A stretch of DNA of 6,135 nt. Source: Acidobacteriota bacterium (GTDB lineage: Bacteria > Acidobacteriota > Vicinamibacteria > Vicinamibacterales > 2-12-FULL-66-21). Of this stretch, positions 1-5,104 are shown in pieces (the first letter of the stretch is position 1; every line of letters begins with the position of its first letter). Location: positions 1 through 6,135 of the forward strand of contig JACDBQ010000770.1 in NCBI GenBank assembly GCA_013694845.1, in the 5' to 3' direction. The position numbers and the translations under genes are program-made. Below the pieces are notes generated by a model that searched no databases, was not told where the DNA came from, and was given only the letters and a program-made list of their open reading frames with translations.

Positions 1-59
1 ACATGATCCTCGACGAGCAGTACGGTGCTGGGCGTCAAAGGCTGTGAGGTAGGGGTCAT
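1..59 (-). CDS. Response regulator receiver protein, N-terminal fragment (runs off left edge)
   Basis: On the minus strand an ATG at 59-57 overlaps the TGA stop of the preceding receiver gene (ATGA, 4-bp overlap) and opens a frame that leaves the window after 19 full codons. The visible peptide ends in TVLLVEDH, the first beta strand and acidic pair (E17-D18) typical of CheY-like receiver domains. This acidic pair normally helps hold Mg2+ for aspartate phosphorylation. An 11-residue polar leader rich in Pro, Thr and Ser precedes the strand. The overlap with the upstream gene implies one transcript and translational coupling. What follows the receiver domain (DNA-binding, histidine kinase or nothing) lies outside the window, so only the start of the domain is supported. 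Confidence 0.72.
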   Translation of the reverse strand, partial: MTPTSQPLTPSTVLLVEDH

Positions 60-466
60 TCTTTGGGAGCGAGAGGATCGGCGGTAATCAAACTTCTGAT
101 GGCTCTCTCGAGGTCATCCGGCGAACAAGGCTTTTCGAGCACGACGTCGCACCCGGCACGTTGCGCGCGCGACGGGTCAGCGGCAAATGCAGCGTAACCG
201 GTCACAGCGAGTATAGGTACGGACCGGGTCCTTGGGTCCTGTTTGAGCCGGCGGCTCAACTCGAATCCATCGATTCCCGGGATCTGAAGATCGGTGACGA
301 CGACGTCGGGAGGCGTTTCAAAGGCCCGCTCCAATGCTTGCAACCCGTTATGCGCCTCGTTCACATCGAACCCCGCTTGCGTGAGCCATTCCGCGTACAT
401 GCGCCGGCCATCGCGGTCGGCCTCCACGAGCAACACGCGGAGCGCCTGCTCTCCCCACTGGTTCAC
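56..466 (-). CDS. Stand-alone CheY-like response regulator (receiver domain only)
   Basis: This 136-residue protein is a single receiver domain (about residues 9-128) with no output domain, so it probably acts by protein contact or in a phosphorelay in the cytoplasm. Visible landmarks are the first strand VLLVEAD (11-17), the phospho-acceptor D59 in VVTDLQIPG, the switch residue T89 and the lysine K112 in the EKP motif. The acidic pair is altered: E15 is present but the next position, usually Asp, is A16, with D17 one residue further on. Weaker Mg2+ binding or phosphorylation is therefore possible, but inferred. The start is GTG at 466; an in-frame TGA lies directly upstream (469-467), so no earlier start exists. 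The only SD-like sequence is a weak GGA. The stop overlaps the ATG of a second receiver gene, suggesting a two-gene signalling operon. The partner kinase is not visible. Confidence 0.93.
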   Translation of the reverse strand: MNQWGEQALRVLLVEADRDGRRMYAEWLTQAGFDVNEAHNGLQALERAFETPPDVVVTDLQIPGIDGFELSRRLKQDPRTRSVPILAVTGYAAFAADPSRAQRAGCDVVLEKPCSPDDLERAIRSLITADPLAPKE

Positions 467-476
467 TCAGTCATCC

Positions 477-484
477 AGTATACT
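477..484. promoter_or_regulatory. Palindromic AGTATACT, candidate shared -10 box for the divergent pair
   Basis: The 63-bp gap between the receiver gene and the LysM gene contains the perfect palindrome AGTATACT. It therefore reads TATACT (5 of 6 matches to the TATAAT consensus) on both strands: 479-484 on plus and 482-477 on minus. For the LysM gene this would give a leader of about 40 nt that includes the GGAGG site. For the receiver gene the transcript would start only a few bases before the GTG. No convincing -35 element is seen on either strand. The promoter call is inferred from the box and its position. Confidence 0.4.
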
Positions 485-517
485 CGTCGGCTTGGCCCTT
501 GCATTCGGATGCGGTTT

Positions 518-522
518 GGAGG
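518..522 (+). promoter_or_regulatory. Ribosome binding site GGAGG that fixes the LysM gene start
   Basis: GGAGG lies 7 nt before the ATG at 530 and is the only strong Shine-Dalgarno sequence at a gene start in this window. It argues for the 530 start over the longer reading frame that opens at 161; the extension would run antisense through the receiver gene and has no domain character. Confidence 0.8.
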
Positions 523-529
523 TTCTTCA

Positions 530-922
530 ATGGGACTTAGAGACACTTACGCGTATGCCATCTCGGTGGCGAAGGGCAAGTTCGACGGTAGTGCACAGGA
601 AAAGGACGGCAAGCTGCACTTCGTCGGCTCGGTGAAGACCGAAGACGAAAAGAACGAACTCTGGGGCGCCATCAAGACCATCCCTTCGTGGAAGGACGAC
701 GTCGTCGCCGACATCAAGGTGACGGGTGGCGGCGCGGCGGCGGCTGGGGCTCAAGCCGGGAAGACCTACACCGTGAAGTCCGGGGATACGTTGAGCAAGA
801 TCGCCAAGGAACATCTCGGCGACGGTACGGCGTATATGAAGATCTTCAACGCAAACAAGGATCAGCTGACAGATCCTGACAAGATCCAGCCCGGACAGGT
901 ACTCAAGCTTCCCTCGGCGTAG
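530..922 (+). CDS. Small BON-like/LysM domain protein
   Basis: The 130-residue product has two parts joined by a Gly/Ala-rich linker (66-76). Residues about 7-65 look like a short BON domain, with the strand-forming stretch GKLHFVGSV (27-35) followed by a helix and VVADIKV. Residues about 78-128 are a clear LysM domain: YTVKSGDTLSKIAKEHLG, then KIFNANKDQL and DKIQPGQVLKLP. The two-part order and the MGL start resemble E. coli Kbp (YgaU), a cytoplasmic BON-LysM protein of 149 residues reported to bind potassium. Like Kbp, this one has no signal peptide, so despite the LysM fold a role at peptidoglycan is not obvious. Its BON part is shorter and diverged, so potassium binding is only a possibility. 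It appears to be a single gene: its upstream neighbour diverges and its downstream neighbour converges, with a large palindrome after the TAG stop. Confidence 0.9.
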   Translation: MGLRDTYAYAISVAKGKFDGSAQEKDGKLHFVGSVKTEDEKNELWGAIKTIPSWKDDVVADIKVTGGGAAAAGAQAGKTYTVKSGDTLSKIAKEHLGDGTAYMKIFNANKDQLTDPDKIQPGQVLKLPSA

Positions 923-937
923 GTTTCCGACTTCGGT

Positions 938-999
938 GGCCGGATCTCAAGTGGCCTTGTCTTGGCGCGATGCGCGCCCAGGGCCGCTTGAGACCGGCC
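938..999. terminator. 62-nt imperfect palindrome between convergent genes; hairpin, possible bidirectional terminator
   Basis: Arms GGCCGG (938-943) and TCTCAAG (945-951) plus GGCC (953-956) pair with GGCC (982-985), CTTGAGA (987-993) and CCGGCC (994-999). A944 is bulged and the 952/986 position is a U-G wobble in the plus-strand RNA. Inside lies a second stem, GGCGCG (964-969) with CGCGCC (973-978), closed by an ATG triloop, with CT (961-962) pairing with AG (980-981). In all about 26 pairs form, interrupted by one bulged A, a TTGT bulge (957-960) and one T/C mismatch. It starts 16 nt after the LysM stop and ends 14 nt before the stop of the converging propeller gene. Neither side has a U-tract, so it is not a classical intrinsic terminator. 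It could block transcription as a hairpin, protect a 3' end, or be a dispersed palindromic repeat. The structure is seen directly; the role is inferred. Confidence 0.6.
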
Positions 1000-1012
1000 C
1001 CCTCCGACGGGA

Positions 1013-1969
1013 TTAGTGTCCGCCCGCGGCGACAATGGCGATCCGGTCTCCCGACGGGCTCACGGCGAGCCGTGTCACGTTCTCGAGGCCGAGGGCCAAG
1101 AGGTCGGCGATCGATTTCCAATCAGGACGATCCGCGTGCCACGCGTATAGCGATCCTCCGCGTGCCATCAACAACGTTCCATCCGGCGTCCAGGTGACGT
1201 GCGCTTGAGTTGCGCCCGCTACCGCCGCAGTCAGCGGCTTCGTCACTACCTTACCGGCCATCGTAGTCAATTGCGTGATCGTCAGCGTGCGGTTCTCGTT
1301 TGTTCCTCCCTGCTGGACGAAACTCACCCCGGCCTTGGGCATCCTCTGAAGCGACTGGCCGATATTCGTCGCGGCGACTTCGGCTTTGCCGGTTCCCGTA
1401 TCAGCGATCTGCAGCGTCGCTGGCTGGCCCAGGACGAATAGGGCGAGTGTCTTCTCGTCGAACCAGGCGTGATAGCCGACGGGTTTTACGTTCGCCAGCA
1501 CGACCTCGGCATTCTTCCCGTCGAGGGTGACGCGCCACAGGCGCTGCGTGCCGTCGGGTTCTACGCGAACGACCGAGAGATGCGTGCCGTCAGGTGTCAC
1601 CGTCGGTGAATATTCGCAGTCAGGCGTTTCGGTCACCCGCACGAGCTCGCGGGTTTGCAGAACGAACTTGTAAATGTCTGTTTGAGGGCTTCCGCACTTC
1701 GAGGCCACATCGCCGCGTCCGGAGGTAAAGTACAGCACGGTGCCGTCGGGCGCGAACGACGGCTGGTTGTCATAGCCGGGGCTGTTCGACACGTTCACCG
1801 GCTTGCCGACCACCGCGTCCCCGCCAGTGATGGTCAATGAAGCTACGAAGATCTCGGTGGGAGGTGGGCCGGGCGTCTGCGGCGCGGCCGTCTGCGTCGT
1901 GGTCGACTGCGCCGAGCACAGCACGGTCATGAACAGGACAAACAACGGCGCGATGGAAGCCTTCGACAT
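1013..1969 (-). CDS. Secreted PD40 (WD40-like/TolB-type) beta-propeller protein
   Basis: The 318-residue product begins with an export signal: K3, a hydrophobic core (about 6-17) and CSA before Q21, giving likely signal peptidase I cleavage after A20. C18 is preceded by Leu, which does not fit a lipobox. A Pro/Thr/Gln-rich linker follows (21-37). The rest carries PD40-type repeats, seen most clearly at 67-82 (PSFAPDGTVLYFTS), 119-134 (SPTVTPDGTHLSVVR), 258-269 (VTWTPDGTLLMA) and 299-314 (AVSPSGDRIAIVA). This fits a small periplasmic beta-propeller of the kind found in TolB and in many Acidobacteriota proteins. Such folds usually mediate protein contacts; no catalytic residues are recognisable. 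C92 and C118 could form a disulphide. The frame has no start codon upstream near 1969 and no Shine-Dalgarno sequence. It diverges from another secreted protein with a similar C-terminal motif, 53 bp away. Confidence 0.85.
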   Translation of the reverse strand: MSKASIAPLFVLFMTVLCSAQSTTTQTAAPQTPGPPPTEIFVASLTITGGDAVVGKPVNVSNSPGYDNQPSFAPDGTVLYFTSGRGDVASKCGSPQTDIYKFVLQTRELVRVTETPDCEYSPTVTPDGTHLSVVRVEPDGTQRLWRVTLDGKNAEVVLANVKPVGYHAWFDEKTLALFVLGQPATLQIADTGTGKAEVAATNIGQSLQRMPKAGVSFVQQGGTNENRTLTITQLTTMAGKVVTKPLTAAVAGATQAHVTWTPDGTLLMARGGSLYAWHADRPDWKSIADLLALGLENVTRLAVSPSGDRIAIVAAGGH

Positions 1970-1976
1970 GGCGCCG

Positions 1977-1984
1977 ACTATACC
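1977..1984 (-). promoter_or_regulatory. Candidate -10 box (GGTATAGT on the minus strand) for the propeller gene
   Basis: Read on the minus strand, positions 1984-1977 give GGTATAGT, which contains TATAGT (5 of 6 matches to TATAAT). The box ends 7 nt before the ATG at 1969, so transcription would begin at or next to the start codon. There is no Shine-Dalgarno sequence in between and no recognisable -35. This is an inferred leaderless promoter. Confidence 0.42.
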
Positions 1985-2010
1985 AGTTGCGGCTGGGGCA
2001 CCCGCGGGCC

Positions 2011-2016
2011 TAAGCT
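2011..2016 (+). promoter_or_regulatory. Weak TANNNT box before the secreted protein gene
   Basis: TAAGCT ends 6 nt before the ATG at 2023, the same distance as the perfect TATAAT box at the peptidase gene. It keeps only the T1, A2, A3 and T6 positions of the consensus. The gap between box and ATG has no Shine-Dalgarno sequence. TATACC at 1979-1984 is an alternative -10, which would give a leader of about 32 nt, also without a ribosome site. Confidence 0.25.
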
Positions 2017-2022
2017 TCGACC

Positions 2023-2733
2023 ATGCGCACCTTATTTTTCGTCGCCACGCTCCTGGTGCCCGCGGTCGCGCATGGTCAGGCCACCGAGAAACAACTGGTT
2101 GTGACGATCACGTCAGAACGCCTGAAGGGCGGAGTCGTCTCGGAAATTACCTGGGACGGCGGCACACTCGTGATCCAGGGTGTGTTCGCACGGCCGTCCG
2201 GCGAGCTCGACGCGCAGTACTTCGTGACCCCCGCAAAGGATATCGATCTCCAGCAGCGCTCGAGTCATACCGAGGCCTCGGCACGTTACTGGGAAACGAA
2301 GTCCAAGCCGACGAGTCCCACCGGCCTGGGACCGATCACGATCGGTAAGGACGAGAAGATGCCGATGTACGGCGTCGCGAGCCAGGAACAGCGGATGCAC
2401 GACGCCACGCAGATGGGCGGCACACAGGTGTTGCACGTGGTGAAACTGGGCGCACTCGTTCTGCACGAGCGTCAGGGCGGGATGGCGCCGTACAACGGCG
2501 AGCTCTGGTCGTGGTCGCCCCCCGAACTGAGTCGCCTCGCCTACGTCGACGGCAAGGGTGACATCTGGATCGCCCGTGCGGATGGCCGCCACCCGGAGCT
2601 CCTGTTGCGCGGAAACTTCACGCTGCCTGCCTGGTCGGATGACGGCCGGCTCATCGCCGTGGCCGAGCGGAAGAACGGCGGAAAGAAATGGGAAATCTCC
2701 GTCGTGACGATTCCACCGCGATTGCTCCAGTAG
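2023..2733 (+). CDS. Secreted protein of unknown function with C-terminal PD40-like segment
   Basis: I do not recognise the family. The 236-residue product starts with a signal peptide: R2, a hydrophobic stretch (4-15) and AHG before Q19, so cleavage after G18 is likely. Residues 20-150 are mostly strand-like and polar, with no known motif; a conspicuous patch is KDEKMPMYGVASQEQRMHDA (about 109-128). The C-terminal third contains two propeller-like repeats, WSPPELSRLAYVDGKGDIWI and PAWSDDGRLIAVAERK, typical of TolB/PD40 blades. Two blades cannot close a propeller alone, so it may be a partner or a degenerate relative. The start is nearly forced: an in-frame TAA at 2011-2013 precedes it and ATG 2023 is the first start codon after that. 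It diverges from the propeller gene and its stop lies 8 bp from the stop of the converging membrane protein gene. Confidence 0.82.
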   Translation: MRTLFFVATLLVPAVAHGQATEKQLVVTITSERLKGGVVSEITWDGGTLVIQGVFARPSGELDAQYFVTPAKDIDLQQRSSHTEASARYWETKSKPTSPTGLGPITIGKDEKMPMYGVASQEQRMHDATQMGGTQVLHVVKLGALVLHERQGGMAPYNGELWSWSPPELSRLAYVDGKGDIWIARADGRHPELLLRGNFTLPAWSDDGRLIAVAERKNGGKKWEISVVTIPPRLLQ

Positions 2734-2752
2734 CCGGCTGATCAGGGTCGGC
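2733..2752. terminator. Weak stem-loop at the convergent gene junction
   Basis: GCCGGC (2733-2738) can pair with GTCGGC (2747-2752) through six pairs including one G-U wobble, around an 8-nt loop. No T-tract follows on either strand. Because the stops lie only 8 bp apart, any hairpin here must overlap coding sequence. It is a marginal terminator candidate. Confidence 0.2.
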
Positions 2753-5015
2753 CGAGCACCTGTAACTCGGCGACGGTCCAGTAATGCTTCGGTTCAACCC
2801 CGGTCTGCGTCAGGCGGACGTACCGCGCTGACCGCGCCTCGAACGGAAACGACAGCGGCACCGTCCGAGGCTCGTGCAAGCCGGCGTTCAAAGCGACGAT
2901 CGCGCCTCCACCACTCCAGACCTCGACCCACGTCCGCTGGTCCAGCGATGTTTCGATTTTCAGCCCACGCGGAAAGTTGGGCGTGTGACGCCCCAGCATC
3001 AGGCGCACGGCCGCGACCTCCCGCGGTTCCCCCAAGTCGACCATCAGCCATTGCCCGGGCGCCTGGTCGCCTCCACCCTGCCAGCGGGTCACCAGGTCGC
3101 CGTCGTTGAGGGCCGACAGCAGATCAGGCCGCGCGGAGGCGGACGCCGACTGGATCGGGAACAGCGCACCGGCGGGCGCCGGCACGCTGGCCGGACGGCC
3201 GGCGAGCCGGTAGCTCGTATAGCTCGATCCGCTGAAGACCTCTTCGACGCCAGGCTGCGAAGCCACGAAGCGTTGCCAGCGTCCATCAGCGTCCTCCTGG
3301 TGATCGATCACGATCTCCACGGCGCCGAGCTCGGCCAGGCGCGGCAGGACGCCTGGATCGAAGCCGCGCAGCAGCTCCTCGAGCGCCGGGTAGTGCGCGG
3401 CATCGTAGCCGCTGTATCCGTTGATCACCGGACGACGATGAAGCGTGGCGCGATACAGCGCCATGGTGTCGGCCGGCGAGAGCGGGAGATCGAGTCGCGC
3501 CACGGCGCTCGCGTGATTCGGCCGCTCGTCTGGCCGCGGCCACAGGACGATTCGCCGGGGCCAGCCGTCCACGAGGATGCCCAGACAAGCCATCGCCACG
3601 AGTGCGCGGCGAGCCCGCGGCCAACGAGTCGTCAGTGTCCCGAGCGCCAGCGCCGCCGTGGCCGCCAGGCAGAGCACGGCCAGCATCCAGAACCGGGCCG
3701 GCACCCTCACGCTGTCGAAACCAGGCAGTTCCATCAGCCAGGCGTACGGCGCCTTGTACAGCACCGTCTGCCCGAAGAAGGTGGGCGCGGGTCCTATGGC
3801 CAGCAGCCACATGACGGCGGCCGCAATCGCATAGAACGCGAGCCGCGAGCGCCTTCGCCAGGCGATGCGCAGCGCCGGATGAAAGGCCGCGGCAAGCATG
3901 AGAAACAACACCGCCACCGAGAACGGCTTGTGGATCTCGGTGACGGAAAACAGCCGAAGACCGCCGATCTCGAGTTTGTACGGACCCCCGAGCAGGCGTG
4001 CGACCGAAAGGATCAGGAAGAGCGCCGCAATGCCCACCGCGCCGAGCGCCAGAGCGTTGTAGCGCACCGGCTCTCGTTCCAGATGCCGCCACCCTCGAAC
4101 CACTCCGTAGACCGTCAGGGCGGCGACCGTCAGCCCTGGAAACAGCTCACCTTCGGCTCGATGAAACACCTGGAGCCAGCCCCATGCGAGCAGGCTGGGT
4201 GACGCGTCGAGCATCGCGGCAAGATCCGCGCTGAACTCCGCAATCTCGTTGATGCCGCGCGCCAGGTTGTACTGGTTCGCGATCCTCAGATAGCCATATA
4301 GCAGCGGAACGAGAACGGCTGCTCCGGCGATCCACGCCGCGCCAAAGCGAAGAAGGTCCCGCCGGACCGCACGGAACGAGGCGAACCATGCCAGCCACAG
4401 GGCGACGAGTACCGACAGGTAGAACAGGTAATAGCCTGACGTCAGCGCCTGCATCGTCCACGACGCGGCAAACAGCGCGAGCCAGCGGAGACGGCGATCG
4501 TTCTCGTCGAAGTATCGATGCAGTGCGGCGAGCGTCAGCGGCATCCAGTAGACCGAGATCACCTGCAGGTGTGGCAACTGCGCGATGCGATACGGCGCGA
4601 ACGCATAGGCGAGACCCGCCACGCAGGCGAGATCGTGCCGGCGTGTCAGGGTGTAGACGAAGAAGTGCGCCGCAAGAGCGCTCAACGGGAACGCGAGCAG
4701 GAACGCGATGTTATAGGCGAGCAATGGATCGCCGGTCAGCAGGATCACGGGTGTCGTGATCGGCGCCAGTCCCAGGAGATGCTCGGAGAAACCGAGGGCG
4801 CCGGTGGCCGGATAGAACTGCGGCGCGTTCCACCAGCGCTCGGTCAACGGCACCGCCTGCGTGTTCCACCAGATGATCCACGTGTTGAGCAGCGGGTCAC
4901 CGAGGTCATTCGGGACGACGCTCGTGAAGCGAGCCGGCAGCGGCCAGGTGAGAATGACGGTCAGGAACGTGTAGGCGGCCGCGGCGATGAGGCAGGGCGT
5001 GAGACGGCGGCGCAT
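2742..5015 (-). CDS. Polytopic GT-C-like membrane protein with C-terminal F5/8 type C (discoidin) domain
   Basis: This 757-residue protein has three parts. Residues 1 to about 485 hold some 12-14 hydrophobic helices. The first loop contains NDLGDPLLNTW (36-46), whose D37 and D40 sit where GT-C glycosyltransferases (PMT/ArnT-like, using lipid-linked sugars) keep their catalytic acid. The conserved-looking VRVPARFWML (436-445) precedes the last helices. Residues about 490-605 form a soluble region with VINGYSGYDAAHYPALEELL (530-549). Residues about 635-757 match a discoidin/F5-8C jelly roll: DGDLVTRWQGG, GQWLMVDLGEPREVAAVRL, RGLKIETSLDQRTWVEVW, ARYVRLTQTG and the closing WTVAELQVLG. Such domains usually bind sugars. 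A role in transferring or capturing envelope glycans is inferred; no substrate can be named. The start ATG lacks a clear Shine-Dalgarno sequence. The gene diverges from the peptidase gene. Confidence 0.86.
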   Translation of the reverse strand: MRRRLTPCLIAAAAYTFLTVILTWPLPARFTSVVPNDLGDPLLNTWIIWWNTQAVPLTERWWNAPQFYPATGALGFSEHLLGLAPITTPVILLTGDPLLAYNIAFLLAFPLSALAAHFFVYTLTRRHDLACVAGLAYAFAPYRIAQLPHLQVISVYWMPLTLAALHRYFDENDRRLRWLALFAASWTMQALTSGYYLFYLSVLVALWLAWFASFRAVRRDLLRFGAAWIAGAAVLVPLLYGYLRIANQYNLARGINEIAEFSADLAAMLDASPSLLAWGWLQVFHRAEGELFPGLTVAALTVYGVVRGWRHLEREPVRYNALALGAVGIAALFLILSVARLLGGPYKLEIGGLRLFSVTEIHKPFSVAVLFLMLAAAFHPALRIAWRRRSRLAFYAIAAAVMWLLAIGPAPTFFGQTVLYKAPYAWLMELPGFDSVRVPARFWMLAVLCLAATAALALGTLTTRWPRARRALVAMACLGILVDGWPRRIVLWPRPDERPNHASAVARLDLPLSPADTMALYRATLHRRPVINGYSGYDAAHYPALEELLRGFDPGVLPRLAELGAVEIVIDHQEDADGRWQRFVASQPGVEEVFSGSSYTSYRLAGRPASVPAPAGALFPIQSASASARPDLLSALNDGDLVTRWQGGGDQAPGQWLMVDLGEPREVAAVRLMLGRHTPNFPRGLKIETSLDQRTWVEVWSGGGAIVALNAGLHEPRTVPLSFPFEARSARYVRLTQTGVEPKHYWTVAELQVLGRP

Positions 5016-5035
5016 CGGGATGTAGGGGGCCGCCG

Positions 5036-5062
5036 CCTGCTCCGCCGGCGCCAGCGAGCAGG
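5036..5062. promoter_or_regulatory. Inverted repeat CCTGCTC-N13-GAGCAGG, possible operator
   Basis: A perfect 7-bp inverted repeat, CCTGCTC (5036-5042) and GAGCAGG (5056-5062), has arm centres 20 bp apart, about two helix turns. The spacer contains the palindrome CGCCGGCG (5043-5050). The repeat directly abuts the minus-strand TATACT box and would span the expected transcription start of the membrane protein gene. That is where a repressor would bind, or where a 5' leader hairpin would form. The repeat is seen; the function is inferred. Confidence 0.3.
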
Positions 5063-5070
5063 AGTATACC
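5063..5070 (-). promoter_or_regulatory. Candidate -10 box (GGTATACT on the minus strand) for the membrane protein gene
   Basis: Positions 5070-5063 read GGTATACT on the minus strand, with TATACT matching 5 of 6 consensus bases. It would give a leader of about 40 nt before the ATG at 5015. It differs by one base each from the boxes facing the other two minus-strand genes. No -35 element is apparent. Confidence 0.38.
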
Positions 5071-5092
5071 GGCCGCGCGGTCTATGCTCGCC

Positions 5093-5098
5093 TATAAT
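5093..5098 (+). promoter_or_regulatory. Consensus TATAAT -10 box for the peptidase gene, leaderless spacing
   Basis: A perfect TATAAT ends 6 nt before the ATG at 5105, so the transcript should start at or beside the start codon. The intervening CCGCTC is not a Shine-Dalgarno sequence. If translation instead began at the in-frame ATG at 5084, this box would be inside the gene. No -35 box is recognisable. Confidence 0.5.
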
Positions 5099-5104
5099 CC
5101 GCTC

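Noticed and set aside
161..529. N-terminal extension of the LysM gene to an ATG at 161
   Set aside because: The extension lies antisense over the receiver gene and has no domain character. GGAGG at 518-522 points to the ATG at 530, where similarity to Kbp-like proteins also begins.
1679..1965. Lipoprotein reading of the propeller protein because of C18 in its signal peptide
   Set aside because: The residues before C18 are TVL, and Leu at -1 does not fit a lipobox; CSA before Q21 is a good signal peptidase I site.
2001..2017. Short palindromes CCCGCGGG (2001-2008) and AAGCTT (2012-2017) in the divergent gap
   Set aside because: Both are short perfect palindromes of the kind expected by chance in GC-rich sequence, with no matching partner elsewhere in the gap.
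3286..4092. A 268-codon minus-strand frame inside the membrane protein gene
   Set aside because: It is an alternative frame of the same strand with Arg/Gly/Ala-rich composition, and it lacks the hydrophobic helices seen in the real frame.
2874..4202. A 442-codon open frame on the plus strand, antisense to the membrane protein gene
   Set aside because: Its translation is rich in Arg, His, Gln and Pro with no domain, signal or hydrophobic pattern, as expected from the antisense of a GC-rich gene. The minus-strand frame has clear membrane helices and a discoidin domain.
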